Part shown: positions 10,887 to 23,319 of the stretch, piece by piece
Layout of the letters: each line of letters begins with the position of its first letter
Numbering within the stretch: position 1 is the first letter of the stretch
NCBI GenBank assembly: GCA_002633005.1
Contig: NMRA01001101.1
Location: 1 to 54,852, forward strand
Source: Phoronis australis
Lineage: Eukaryota; Phoronida; Phoronidae
Direction: 5' to 3'
Length of the DNA: 54,852 nucleotides
The notes under the pieces: model-generated
The model's input: only the letters and a program-made list of their open reading frames with translations
Databases searched by the model: none
Told to the model about the DNA's origin: nothing
Translations under genes and position numbers: made by a program

Positions 10887-12388
10887 AGTGATTTACAAGA
10901 CAACCAGACAAAACCCTCAATCTACCATTCATGTGAATTAAAATGTGGCGCCAACTAAAATATTCTTCAGCCTTCTTGAACTCCGTTAAAATAGTTTTCA
11001 ACGGTTTCGTTTATATCAACCGATAAACAGAGGGAGGACATCGTATGGTTTCTTTGGTTTAGTTAGTACCAGTTAGCGGATTAACTTCAACTGGGGCCCT
11101 CGTCTGTGCTCAGTTTTGTGCCTCCCACTTCTAAAATTTCTGGATTGTTCCTACGGATTGGTTATAGAAGGACGTGCCCTTGAAAAGGGCCCTTTTTAAC
11201 GACACTCGTAGTAGCGAACTCCCATGACCACCTGAGGGGATTGTGGGAGTGTTTTTTTTTTGCTGACAAGTCAAGCTAGATAACCTAAATCAAGGAGGCC
11301 TTAGGCAGTAACGTGGAAATAAGGTAGCTGCATTTTTCACGAAAATCGTAACTTTCCCCGATAGTTTTCCATGTAATGGAATACAGTGGATTGACGAGAA
11401 AACAGTATAACTTTCTATCAAGCTGTCAAAATCATATATGCTGATTGTTAGAATCAATGTAAGAAAATTTCCAATTAAGAGTGTAATTTTTTATTAAAAG
11501 CCATTCTCAACTGATTGTTTATGTTAATAACAACCCGACAATATTTCCCAACACTACTAAATATTCAGCCAACGAAATTCAGAAATTTTATGTTTGATGA
11601 CAAATTCTAGTTAGCTCAACAGGTAGGCAACCATACTCTAAGTATTTATTGAAGTCATATATTGAAACTGAGACGGGTTGTCTCGCTGCCATGGTAAGCA
11701 GATATTTCGGCAGTCACTGTCAGCAACTGGTAGAAAATTCACGTTAAAAGCAGGCTACGTTGCCAAAAATATTTGAGTTGACTCATTAGCGAAATTTAGA
11801 GTTATTGCTAAGCTGAATTGAGCATCGTCACTATGGCAACAAGTTTTTTTACGAAGATCACCAATCTTAGGCTCGATTGTACTCATGTTAGAAGGCAGGC
11901 AGCCATGAACAAATCCTTTTAATATACCTTCCTTAAAACGTAGGGCAGTTGCCAAACTTGACAGTGCAACGTTGTCATGATAACCATGTAATTTGGAGTT
12001 TCAAAATTATAGTAAGCTGCACACATAACACACCAAATATAAAAATAATATAAACCCCCTATAGCACAAACTGACTGTTCTATCAAACATATACCACATT
12101 GTAGGACACTTTTGAAAATCCAAAACTGGTTGTCAAGGTTTACCGGAAGCTCTCGCAGACAGGCTATATCTTGTCAACAATGCAGTTTGAAAACCAGTCA
12201 CTGCTTTAAAATATTCCTGAGGTATATTAATCTAATTTAATTTATGAATAAAGTCTATATCAGAAATCACATATTTGTTATTTTTTCACATATTTCTAAA
12301 AAAAGCGTTTTTCCAAAGTTAATTCCTATTGGCTAACGCACGCCTGGCGTCAGTGAGGCTGTACCGTGAGTGAAGGCAATGAGATAAA
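10887..12388. other. Spacer between two TTAA elements, nothing recognised
   Basis: About 1.5 kb of AT-rich sequence with only short frames. No domain, RNA gene or clear repeat was seen. Confidence 0.4.
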
Positions 12389-14937
12389 TTAAAGTCCTTC
12401 TCTCACGCGTTGTTAGAGGATGTTATAAGGATCCAAGAAGTACCTACCCCATAACTAATACACGATCCGTACTCGAAATAAGTTTAAATGAACGCGCCGC
12501 TCACAATTCGCACCCGTAGAAACACCGCCATTTTGAACTTGCCGCGAACCCGGAAGTACAATTCATTCAGGAACCCAGGCCGAGAAAACGACGTCAGTGC
12601 GACTGGAGCAGTGCCTGTACTGTTACCAGCCAGCAAACGGGGATAAAATAATCGACAGCGCGCCTTAATTTTAATAAAATCAAAATACGGACAATTTTAT
12701 GGAATTTGCTGAAGAAATGTGGCGAATAAATTTTGACAGAAATGATTTTGCCAGACTGGGGACCGCAGCCTATCGGACCCGGTGCGGATCGAGACCAGAC
12801 ACTGGCGAACGGTAAATGCATGCGGTTGCAAGCTGTTTGCCGAAGTAAAATGGTCAAATTTTAAATGCTGCATATATTCAAGGGTAGTTTCAGACACTTG
12901 CATGAAATTACGGTCTGGTTAGTCATGTGTCACACTGCCGCGGCAGACCTTAGTTAGCCTCAGTCACCAGCTACCAGTGAAGACTATCGTCAAAGTACAG
13001 CTTGTTAGTAGGCCTATACAGCTTTGCGCCAAGGCTACCCTTAGGCCTAACTGGTCGCTGGCCACAGCGCTCGCTCAAACGAGGTTTATTTAGAACTTGG
13101 GTACTTCTGGCGAACTGTGCAAAGTTGTTGGCTTACAATAAAAATTTTCCCAGACTTTGTATGAGCGCACCAAGCCTAAAAGAATGGGGGCTGGAATTTT
13201 TGGGAATGTCTATCTTTTACTGTAAGATTCAGTGGGTACGTTCTGAGCTATGAACTGCAGACTCTACTGAAATTTTGGTACTTCCTGTCTTCTAGTGGAA
13301 TATTGTCTCATTTTCTACTTTTTTTCAGAATTCGTGCTTATGTGACTGAGGTAGACCTTTTTCCAGCTCTCCAAAAGGGGGCTCGTTCGAGCACATAAGT
13401 ATGACAAGTAAAATACAACATGTCATCATTTTTTATTCATTAACCGAAAATGATTCAAACTTTTAACATAATAAGTAACTTAAAATGTACAATACTTTAC
13501 AAAATTTAGCATTACAAACACTATTCAACAGTAACAGCTCCCATGATATGAAAGTGGACATACATGTAACTATTACCATGGTAACGGAATAGTGTTTCCT
13601 TACACCAGAATTTGACAAGCATCATTTAAAAAAATATGAAGTTGCAAGGAACAAGAATTAGAGGCTTGAAGCTTCACAGTCCAACATAGCTTATTTCCCA
13701 AATTAAGATTATTCATATTGTTGACTTGATAACCTGAATAAAGAAGCAATAAGTTACAAAACATGACTTGAAAGCAATCGAGACTTAAAATTTAGAAAAA
13801 TGTGAATCATTTTGTGACACCGAATCATGTCTTGAACAGCAGTTGACAGTCAAACAAAAAACCATTTCAAAATTATTTCAACTATTTTTTTAGCTTAGTG
13901 TAAGATCACCTGAATGGGAAATTTACAGTAAAATAATACATCTTATATTTTTGCACAAAAAACACGAAAATTGAACAAAGTTTCTTTTTTGTAGCAACGT
14001 TTGTCAATATGTATCAACGTTAAATCTTCACAAATTACAAAGTAGCCGATTGAACATGCCTCTGAGTTCAGCAAAAGTAGCCATGTTGTCGGTGCCGCCA
14101 GAAATGAGACGAAGTCCAACGGGAATTGTGAGCACATTTATCACTTAATGAGTAACAACTGTGAGGCTGAAATTTGTTGAACACTGTTAAATCGTGCAGA
14201 ATAGTAAGTAAAAATATGTCTAACTAAATTTCACCGTAATTTGTTGGCGAAAACAATTTACACAAAGTTTTAAACTCGTAACTTATCCCGCTGTCCTCCA
14301 ATATGGCCGACACGACCCAAACAAAGTGACCCACATTCCGCCACAAAACTTGCAATAACTTTACACTGCTTGCCCCGATTTTAATACTTTTTCGATTTTT
14401 ACTGAGTAAAATGCACTACCTTTCCGATGATACCAAAGTACTTTTTCAAAACGAGAAAAAAATACAACCGAAACAAATAGGTTCGACCCATATTGGTTCC
14501 TAGGTTCGACCGGCCTACGTAAGGAACTAAACACCAATGCTGTTAAACATACTAAGTACGCGTAAAATTCCAAAAACATGAACGATCACTAACTACAAAC
14601 TATAAATACACTACATATGCAAACGAATCACGAGATATTACTCACAAAACAAAATAATGAAGACTTTTCGAGCGAGCGATAGCACATTCAGTTATAAGGA
14701 AAAATGGCGGCTTTCAGGACAAGTTCCTGAACTGATGAGCCGGAAATGTGGGTACGGAAAAAACCGATGACAACCGGTAATCATACGCTCAGAGAGAAGG
14801 GTCAAATACTGTTCAAAAATCGCTTTCGGAAAGAAAGGCGAAAAGAATATAAAGAAAGGGTGTCGAAAATAAGATTTTATGTAGTAAGTATTTTCGGATA
14901 CTGGAACCAGATGGGCAGTTTGAGAGAAGGACTTTAA
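12389..14937. mobile_element. Non-autonomous TTAA-flanked element, TIR TTAAAGTCCTTCTCTCA (copy 1)
   Basis: The left end reads TTAAAGTCCTTCTCTCA, and the right end is its perfect reverse complement, ending TTAA at 14937. The 2.55-kb interior has no long frame and no recognisable transposase, so it would depend on enzymes encoded elsewhere. Both subterminal regions carry a short ACTTCCGG- or AAAATGGCGG-containing block. An inverted relative with the same ends sits at 21736-22656, where an uninterrupted homologous site proves the TTAA target (see that entry). Confidence 0.75.
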
Positions 14938-16434
14938 GCTTATTATGTATATAGTTCAATTGGGTGAATGCCTCTCGGCTCCAGAAAGACTGTGCTTAAT
15001 GCGTATAATTCGTCTGCGATCTGGCGGCTCTCAAAAGTTCGTAATAAAAGTTTACTGCCGTGTAGCGTTAACTATTAGTGGAACGATGCCGCTCTCGGCA
15101 CGCCGGCTGCCGGCCTAGAAAGCAAAGGGCCCCGAATGCGTAGCCTTGCCTTGGTGCAAGCTGTATACTAAATATACAGCGGCTGTTGGACCGACGTGGG
15201 TAAAAACTGATCAAGTAAAATCTGACACAAAATTAGAGTCATTAAAAATTACACACTTCCTTGAGTAAACTAACTTATTTACTGGCGTTCTGCCGTTCAC
15301 TCTGCTGCTAAGATTTAGGCACGCTCTTTAAGGTCGGCCTTCGGCGCCTTCACCTGTTGCCTTATTGGCCAGTTTCGTTCCCAGAGTTGTTCTTCTCCAA
15401 AGTATAACAAGCGATCGAACTGTTCTTTGAAATTGTGCACGTGTCATAACAAATTATTAGAGTTGATTTCATTTCATTCCAAGTTTTTGGTATTTTAATA
15501 CCAGGAAACCGAATTTCATAAAAATTTTGCTCCTGCGAAGTTGTCATCATCTCCCGACTGATGTCGCAAAATTTTAGGAAATTGCGCGTGTTGAGCGTAC
15601 TGTTTTCTTTGTTACAAAAAGGTGAGAATTATGAGATAAAATAACGTTTACTAGATCGTTTTTCACTTAAACGGCTCCAGCGGGCAAGGAGAGTGTCGGT
15701 TGACACCCAGATATTTGCACGTTACCCTGCCGGTTGTTGATATAAGTTTCGCGAGCACAGCTAATCGGGCTATGTGAAATTTCGGAGTCTAACGGAGCTC
15801 AACACACAGTGCTACTGGTACCAAGCTGTATTTGGAAGATAGTCTTCATACAGGTAGCTGGATGGCTAGGCCCCGGGATGAATGAACGTCACAGGAAAGA
15901 AAAACGAAATAACTTGTGATTATGCGCGTGTTGATCTGTCGACTGGACTACTACGTACTCGCTCGGCTAATGACCTATATCTCTTTGGGCTGCACAGCCT
16001 CAGTGACGTCACGAAAAACAGCGCTTGCAGTGGGGCTTTACAGAACTAATAAAGTTTTACTTTTCAAAGTAAAAAAGAAAAATACTCTGCACTATTAAGG
16101 AATTTGTGGATTCCAGTAACCAACCTTTACACAATCAAAATTCATATTAAAATGCTGAAACACATAGTTCAGGCCTCTTTTAATTATTACCATCAGCAAT
16201 GCAACACGCCATTTGATTAACCCAGAAAGTCAAGGGCACTCAGCCTCGGCCTCATTCTTTCCATCCTGGCTTTGTTGTACTCGCTCCACTCTATCAATTG
16301 GTGTACAAAGACGTGGGTAAAATTTTGAGACCTTTTCCGGGAGATATGTAGAATATATAGCTTGCGCAACTATATATACCCCATTGGGTATATGCCCTGG
16401 AACAACATATAGCCCGCAACTATATATATCTCAC
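14938..16434. other. Spacer, nothing recognised
   Basis: About 1.5 kb without a convincing gene. Near 16370 there is a small hairpin (TATACCC CATT GGGTATA) within a short run of repeated ACTATATATA. Confidence 0.35.
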
Positions 16435-18606
16435 TAGGTATTCACCTCTTTCACGAACGCGGGGCGCTGCTGTCGTGTTGATCGAAAACGAGGCGCCTTG
16501 ACAAACATGGCATCGTCCTGCAAGGTGGTGTGGTCAAAAGACTTATCAACGTTACCAAAAATCAAGTTGTCTGATGTTGAATCGATCTCCAAAAAACATA
16601 CCAATACTTACGGCAACTAGACTTTTACCCTCCTCAGCCATTCCTTAGTAGTTTTCCCTTTTTTGAAAAAGTGTGGAAGTCAGAGTAATACCCAGGCTTT
16701 GAGTCTTGAAAAACCTTGCTACCCAGCTGGGCGAGTGCCGGAGCCAGAAAATTTTTACTCGCCAAGCCCGAAGTTCGGTCGCCCGGCCGTTGGCGCCAGT
16801 CACCACAAACTTGCTGCTAATTTAAATAAAAATCATCGTTTCGTGCACTGATGTCACCATCTATTAGGGCTACCGTATTCGCTCAAATAAGCGCCCAGCG
16901 AGGTGGACTCTTTTTGTAGCCTACGGCAGTTAAAACCTGGTCTCCGAAATGGGTGAAATCGGAAGCTAGGATTCATCAAATTTAGGCGCTGTGACGTATG
17001 TGTAACCTATGACAGACTAGCTACAAAAATGTGGTGCTTTGCTATCAAACTCTGTTGTTAAATTACGATCTTTTTAAAAAAATGTGCTGAAATTCCAGGG
17101 CGAAAACTTGCCGACTGATGCGTCGCTGCTTCGCGATCGTCGATAAGACAACTTGAATTCTTGCATGATGAGTAAAAATAGTTTCGACTCAAATTACCTG
17201 AGATCCTCCCAAATAGCCTTTCCTAAGATTCTTAAGTTCCTGTGGACTCGGAGTCGGGATAAACCGCAGATTAAGTCAAAATCTGCGCTAGATCGCACCC
17301 CGCAACGAGAAAAATCTGGACGAACACATATGTTGTTGTCACGTGACGTTTGTATTGAGGTGAGTCAGCTGGTGTGCACCGAGTGAGCGAGCGCGTGCGT
17401 GTCATCAGTGTTCATTTGCCAGAGTAGCAGGCCCAATGAGCTGTATATGTGGTTAATTTATCTCATTGAGCAGGCCCACATGTACATGTAGGCCCTAGTG
17501 CGCGCTTCTTGGCCAAGTTTCGATTCGCGGTTTTTATAATTTTACGTGTACAAAGCAATCTGGATTCATGTTGTGTTAGAAAATCTGTACGGGAGAGATA
17601 CAATACCAATCCCGTTGACCAGTACGCTGCGTCTGTTCGAAGGGCCAGACCATATAGTGTGACACTTTCCTCGCAAGATCAGCAAATCTTTTGCGTTCTT
17701 TTTGAAGCACTGCGGAACGGTTTGAAGTGTACAGCCACGGCTAAATACCGACATAGCGGTGAGGCTCGTGGTCTACCAGAAATTCCGCGCACAATGATTT
17801 TTCAGGACTGTCGGATATTATTGATAAATTGAATACATTACTGGAGAATTTTAGAACTGTGAGGTAAGACATTTTTCGCACAAATATATACACATTCATG
17901 GACTGGGCGCTTATTTTAGCGAAGTCTGGAAACGAGTGGGACGCTTATAGGGGCATGGGCGCTTATTATGACGAATTTTCAAAAAAAATAATTTTGGCTA
18001 AAATGACATTGTACATTACAAAAAGGAATCAATTCCAAAAATATGGTATTTCATTTGCTATGAGCACATGGACCGGTCTTCCACCTTTCTCCCATTTTCT
18101 TCGTTTCGGACTAGTCCACAAATTCTTTGTGCAAGACCACACACTGTGATTTTTTGACGAATCGCGTAACAGGTGACATGTACTGAATCAGTAGGGTCGC
18201 ACTGCGCCGATGTTTTTTACTGCCGGAGCATCGACACGATGACCAAACTGTACCTTAAATTCATGATAAAAACAGCACAAGGAGGAGGAAAATTATTCAT
18301 ATTCATCTGGGAAACGATATATAGTGCTTTCGCGCTTTAGAATTTGCTCGCCACCTGGGCGACCGGCAAGTCAACTTCTACTCGCCCAACACCATTTTTA
18401 CTCGCATTAGCGACTGGGCGAGTGGCTAAGTATATCCCTGGGAGGGATACCGACGAGTTGGAATTGGTACGTTCAGGCACTGCACAGTACCTCATCAAGG
18501 CCAGCTGATGACCGCTCACGAGGTTTTATAAGTGTGCCTCGTTTTCGACCAGTATTTAAAGATGGCGCGGGAAGATGGCGCTTTCGTGAAATAGGTGAAT
18601 ACCTGT
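16435..18606. repeat. Inverted-repeat-bounded composite repeat
   Basis: The sequence GGTATTCACCT.TTTCACGAA followed by TCGAAAACGAGGC occurs at about 16437-16495 and, reverse-complemented, at about 18533-18605. Inside, both sides also carry a GGGCGAGT...TTTTTACTCGC block (about 16735-16775 and 18380-18425). The core includes a second nested pair, AAATAAGCGCCC near 16885 and GGGCGCTTATTT near 17905. The inverted ends suggest a foldback-type or TIR element of about 2.2 kb with another element inside it. No protein was identified. Confidence 0.4.
17030..17960 (+). repeat. Dispersed repeat, copy 1
   Basis: This stretch aligns in the same orientation with about 26350-27600. Shared landmarks in order include TTGTTAAATTACGATC, TTCCAGGGCGAAA.CTTGCCG, TTGTTGTCACGTGACGTTTG, GCGCGCTTCTTGG and GGGCGCTTA.TTTAGC. 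It is bounded by inverted AAATAAGCGCCC-type ends, which suggests a DNA transposon or its non-autonomous derivative. The short frames inside are not conserved between the copies. Confidence 0.6.
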
Positions 18607-19746
18607 AAAAATTCGAAGGAATTGGTCTTATAATGCGCCCTCTACAGGAGAAAACGTTTTTAGGCCAAAATTGATGTGCGCATGCGCGATCGCCGATATT
18701 TCCGCCATTTTTATTAAACAATTTCTGGTAAACTTGTAGAAAACTTCCGGTCCATTTACTGTGCCGATTCTTAGCATTTTACGTAAAAAATTGTAGCCTC
18801 CAGAAGCATTTGAACCTCTAAATGAAAACAAAATGGCCGCCACAGCCGCCATCTTTGATTCAATTTTGACGAAAAACAATAAGCTACCAGTTCTTACGGA
18901 ACTACGTGTTATGTGTAAATTTTGCGATGATCGGACTAAAATTGCGACTTGTATCGTGCGAACAAACAAAAAAACAAACTTATTTCGGAGGAGCGACACT
19001 TGGCGGAATTAATTGAAAAGACGACGATGGGGAGGACGACGACAATTATGACGATCAAGGAGGCAATTATGAATAACACGATAGCATTCATGTGAGTAGC
19101 GAAGAAATCAAATAGAGAGCATACAATCAACTATAATGAAGAACACGCCGGCGCAACATGACGGTCCAGTCTACAGTAGAACAATGCTAGCTGGGTCAAT
19201 CTGGCTCAACTAGGCATAACCAAAACAAAGTGAACTGAAAGCCAGCCAGCTGGGTCCTTGCATATGTGACCGAATTGGAACAACGGTATCCGAAAATCTC
19301 GAATAATTCAAAAAGTAGACGTCGTAGCGCAAAATGGAAAATATGTTCTGAAAGCCCGTTCAAAATTCTATCTAAAGTGGTAGTTTGGCAAAAAGCCAAA
19401 AATTTTTCGAGAAAATTGAAAATTTGCCGTTTTTTGAAATTCAAAGTCAAATAACTCGAAAACGGTAAGTCTGAGAAATACGCTCTCACAGACTTTTTGA
19501 AAGGCTATACTTCAAGGAATCCACATGCAAAAATTCACGTCATTTGCTCTTCCCGTTAAAAACGCGACAGCAGAACGATTGAAACCGTGTGAATATGCGC
19601 CACAGCCGCCATCTCGAAAGTGACTTCCGGTTCAATAAACTTTTACAAAAGCTTATTAAACTCAATAAACCCGAGACCAGTTTGAAAGTGCTTGGTTCGC
19701 AAATGCGCCCTTTACAGGAGAAAACGTTTTTGTCCATATTTCGGGG

Positions 19747-19795
19747 TGCGCATGCGCCACTTCCAATATTTCCGCCATCTTTAACCGGAAGTCAA
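19747..19795 (+). promoter_or_regulatory. Representative NRF1/ETS/YY1-like site cluster of the array
   Basis: Within about 50 bases lie TGCGCATGCGCC (an NRF1-type palindrome), ACTTCC (ETS half), CCGCCATCTT (reverse complement of the YY1-type AAGATGGCGG) and CCGGAAGT (ETS). The same order and spacing recur at 19934-19982. Decayed first sites are seen at 21132-21181 (TGCGCACGCTCC) and 22745-22794 (GGGCATGCGCC), and a partial cluster lies at 18677-18705. Such sites mark many animal housekeeping promoters; no transcript or gene is evident here, so promoter function is inference only. Confidence 0.4.
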
Positions 19796-20257
19796 CGATA
19801 TTCAGAACACTTGTAGCACATTTGTTGTACTATTATCGTACTAATTTTCAGCGATGTACGTGACCAGTTTAAAAGTGATTGTTTCGCAAAAACGCCCTCT
19901 ACAGGAGAAAACGTGTTTGGCCATATTTCCTGGTGCGCATGCGCCACTTCCAATATTTCCGCCATCTTTGACCGGAAGTAAACGATTTTCTGCGCAGCTG
20001 TAGAACATGCGTTCTAGTGTAATTTCTTAGATTTTCAGCTATGTACGTCGAAAAATGCGGCCTCTACGAGCATTTGACTGTGAAATCGGATACAAAATGG
20101 CCGCCACGTCCGCTATTATGTATCCGATCATGACCAAAAACAACAGGCTTCCAGGAATTTCTAATCTACACGTCGTGTAAAAATTTCGTGCGGATCAGAA
20201 GAAAATTGCGACCTGTACAGTTCAAACAAAAAAACAAAAGTGATGGCAGAGCAACAT

Positions 20258-20397
20258 ACTTGGCGGAATTCCCAGAATTCCGCCAAGTAAAAACTTACTC
20301 ACAGAGCAACATACTTGGCGAATTGTTTTCCGCCAAGTAAAAAAAAAAAGAACTTTTTGTCAGACCAACATGCTTGGCGGAAGAGTTCCGCCAAGTA
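20258..20397. repeat. Three successive CTTGGCGGAA palindromes
   Basis: Three short hairpins with the same arms follow one another: ACTTGGCGGAATTC/GAATTCCGCCAAGT around CCA (perfect 14-bp arms), ACTTGGCG..../..CCGCCAAGT near 20311, and CTTGGCGGAA/TTCCGCCAAG near 20373. Each is preceded by a related AGAGCAACATA or AGACCAACATG. Single arms occur at 18998 and 20470 and, inverted, at 21281. They may be the abutting ends of a TIR element whose copies build the array. Confidence 0.6.
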
Positions 20398-21735
20398 ATA
20401 AAGTATTACGCCTCCCTTCCCGTTTTTGTCAGTGGCATTCACAACGAAGAGCACTCCGAGGAGCGACACTTGGCGAAATTTCGCGAAAACAGGACGATGG
20501 GGAGGACAACGACGACGATCATGACGATGAAAGCGGAGATTATGAACAACACGATAACATTCATACGACGAACTTAGATATCATAAATTAGTAAGAAATA
20601 AGCTACAGTCTTGCTCAAATAAACTAAACCAACATCAATGCAGTAAGAGCGCTCAACAAAGGAACAGCACTATCAGAAAATCTCAAATAATTCGAAAAGT
20701 AGACGTCCTAGTAAAAAATGGAAAACATCTTCTGAAAGCCCATTCTAAATTCTATCTAAATTGATAGTTTCGCAACATTCCATAATTTTTCGAAAGAATT
20801 GAAATTTTGCGTTTTTTTCAAATTCAAAGTCAAATAACTCGAAAACAGTGAGTCTGAGAAAAACGCTATCATAGATCTTTTGAAGGAGCATACTTCAAGA
20901 AATCCAAATGAAAAAATTCACGTCATTTGCTCTTCCCGTTAAAAACGCGACAACAGAACTATTGAAAACGTGTGAACATGCGCCACAGCCGCCATCTTGA
21001 ACGTGACTTTCGGTTAAACAAAATATTTTTTAAAGCTTATTAATAGCAACAAGCACGTGACCAGTTTGAAACTAATTGGTTCGCAAATGCGCCCTCTAAA
21101 GGAGAAAACTGTTTTTGGCCAGATATCGGGATGCGCACGCTCCACTTCCAATATTTCCGCCATCTTTGACCGGAAGTCAACGATTTTCGGTACAGTTGTA
21201 GCACATGTATTCAATTATAATCGTGTCACGTTTCAGCTCTGTACGTTGAAAAATGCGGCCTCTACGAGCATTTGACTGTGAATTCCGCCAAGTAATGATC
21301 GATGAGCCATGCTTTCTTCCCAGAATCCAAAATACGTGGCGCTATGTGACAGGGCAGGAACATCGCTATTGGAAAATCTCGAATAATTCAAAAAGTTTAA
21401 GTTGTAGCGAAAAATTGAAAAGATCTTCTGAAAGCCCGTCCAAAACTCTACCAACTTTGAAAGTTTCGCAACATTCTATTAAATTTTTGAAAAAAATGAA
21501 ATTTTGCGTTTTTTTGAAATTCAAAGTCAAATATCTCGAAAAGGGTAAGTCTGAGAAAACCGTTATCACAGAACTTTTGAAAGAGCATACTTCAAGGAAC
21601 CCGCATGCAAAAATTCACGTCATTTCCTCTTCCTGTTAAAAATGCGACACCAGAACGATTGAAACCGTGTGAACATGCGCCACAGCCGCCATCTTGAAAG
21701 TGACTTCTGGTTCAATAAACTTTTATAAAAGCTTC

Positions 21736-22656
21736 TTAAAGTCCTTGTTGCAAACTGCCCATGTGGTTCTAGTATCCGAAAATACTTACTACATAAATCC
21801 TTATTTTCGACACCCTTTCTTTATATTCTTTTCGCCTTTCTTGCCAAAGCGATTTTTTAACAGTATTTGACCTTTCTCTCTGAGCGTATGATTACCGGTT
21901 GTCATCGGTTATTTCCGTACCCACATTTCCGGCTCATCAGTTCAGGAACTTGTCCTGAACGCCGCCATTTTTTCCTTGTAACTGAATGTGCTATGGCTTG
22001 CTCGAAAAGTCTTCATTATTTTGTTTTATTAGTAATATATCGTGATTCGTTTGCATATGTAGTGTNNNNNNNNNNNNNNNNNNNNNNNNNNNNNNNNNNN
22101 NNNNNNNNNNNNNNNNNNNNNNNNNNNNNNNNNNNNNNNNNNNNNNNNNNNNNNNNNNNNNNNNNNNNNNNNNNNNNNNNNNNNNNNNNNNNNNNNNNNN
22201 NNNNNNNNNNNNNNNNNNNNNNNNNNNNNNNNNNNNNNNNNNNNNNNNNNNNNNNNNNNNNNNNNNNNNNNNNNNNNNNNNNNNNNNNNNNNNNNNNNNN
22301 NNNNNNNNNNNNNNNNNNNNNNNNNNNNNNNNNNNNNNNNNNNNNNNNNNNNNNNNNNNNNNNNNNNNNNNNNNNNNNNNNNNNNNNNNNNNNNNNNNNN
22401 NNNNNNNNNNNNNNNNNNNNNNNNNNNNNNNNNNNNNNNNNNNTCGGCCTGGGTTCCTGAATGAATTGTACTTCCGGGTTCGCGGCAAGTTCAAAATGGC
22501 GGTGTTTCTTCGGGTGCGAATCGTGAGTGGCGCGTTCATTTAAACTGTTTTCGAGTACGGATCGTGTATTAGTTATGGGGTAGGTACTTCTTGGATCCTT
22601 ATAACATTTTCTAACCATGTAATAAGGGTTAACAACGCGTGAGAGAAGGACTTTAA
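21736..22656. mobile_element. TTAA-flanked element, inverted copy 2, with sequence gap
   Basis: This is an inverted relative of 12389-14937: its left part matches 14937 down to about 14608, and its right part matches 12583 down to 12389. The outer ends carry TTAAAGTCCTT and its complement. It interrupts an array unit. The host reads AAAAGCTTC then TTAA on the left and TTAA then ACTCAA on the right, while the uninterrupted unit near 19650-19665 reads AAAAGCTTATTAAACTCAA. So one TTAA became two on insertion, which directly demonstrates the target duplication. Confidence 0.8.
22066..22443. other. Assembly gap of 378 N
   Basis: A run of undetermined bases inside the TTAA-flanked copy 2. By comparison with copy 1, the missing interior would correspond to about 12584-14607, roughly 2.0 kb, if this copy is full length. 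The gap size is therefore either an underestimate or the copy is internally deleted. Confidence 0.95.
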
Positions 22657-23040
22657 ACTCAACATAAACGTGACCAGTTTGAAAGTGATTGCTTTGCAAA
22701 TACGCCCTCTAAAGGAGAAAACGTTTTTGGCCATATTCCTGGGTGGGCATGCGCCACTTCCAATATTTCCGCCATCTTTGACAGGAAGTCAACGATTTTC
22801 TGCACGCTTGTAGCATATGCGTTTCAATATAATCGTACTGATTTTCAGCTAAGTACGTTGAAAAATGCGGCCTCTACGAGCATTTGACTGTGAAATCTAA
22901 TACATAATGGCCGCCACGTACGACATTTTGAATGCGATCATGTCTAAAAGCAATAGGCTTCCAGGACTCTGAGATCTACACGTCGTGTGCAAATTTCGTG
23001 AAAATCGGACGAAAATTTCGACCTGTAGAGTGATCCTTCT

Positions 23041-23160
23041 GAGGCTAAGTATCACTGCTGTGCTGTGGATTGCAACTGTGACGGTAGAAAGTTGGATAGA
23101 GTGTACGGATATCTCTGGATGCGTCTAAGTACATTGCCTTTCAACATCAATCAAAGACAA
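23041..23160 (+). pseudogene. Possible THAP-like zinc-finger fragment
   Basis: Just after the array the plus strand reads KYHCCAVDCNCDGRKLDR, which recalls the start of a THAP domain (a C..C pair followed by a charged loop). The rest of a THAP domain (tryptophan, later C..H pair) is not seen in frame, and the frame then enters a repeat. It could be a transposase exon remnant or chance. Confidence 0.2.
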
Positions 23161-23319
23161 GCAGAGCAAGTGGATAAAACAAATTCGTTGTTTATTTTGA
23201 TCCAAACAAAATCCGCTCGCTTGGTGATGCCTTTTTATGCGCCCACATATTTTTATGTGGGTGCATATTGCCGTCATTTCTGTCTGGACGTCCGGGCGTC
23301 TGGCAGCCGCGACTGTATC

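Larger units (their letters stand above)
18610..23035 (+). repeat. Complex tandem array of about 1.1-1.6-kb units
   Basis: Several blocks recur in the same order. The block GCCCTCTA.AGGAGAAAACG starts near 18635, 19705, 19892, 21089 and 22702. AAAATCTCGAATAATTC (with variants) starts near 19293, 20679 and 21373. ATGGCCGCCAC occurs near 18833, 20096 and 22910. GCGCCACAGCCGCCATCT occurs near 19597, 20980 and 21676. Units are not equal in length, some blocks are doubled, and the last unit is split by the TTAA element at 21736-22656. No coding frame is conserved between units, so this is a non-coding array of repeat-derived sequence. Confidence 0.75.

Noticed and set aside
14489-14520. GGTTCGACC-like words resembling a tRNA B box
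   Set aside because: No A box at proper distance and no cloverleaf could be drawn; the word lies inside a TTAA-flanked element.
21867-22699. Long frames crossing the N run
   Set aside because: They consist mainly of undetermined bases and lie within a transposon copy.
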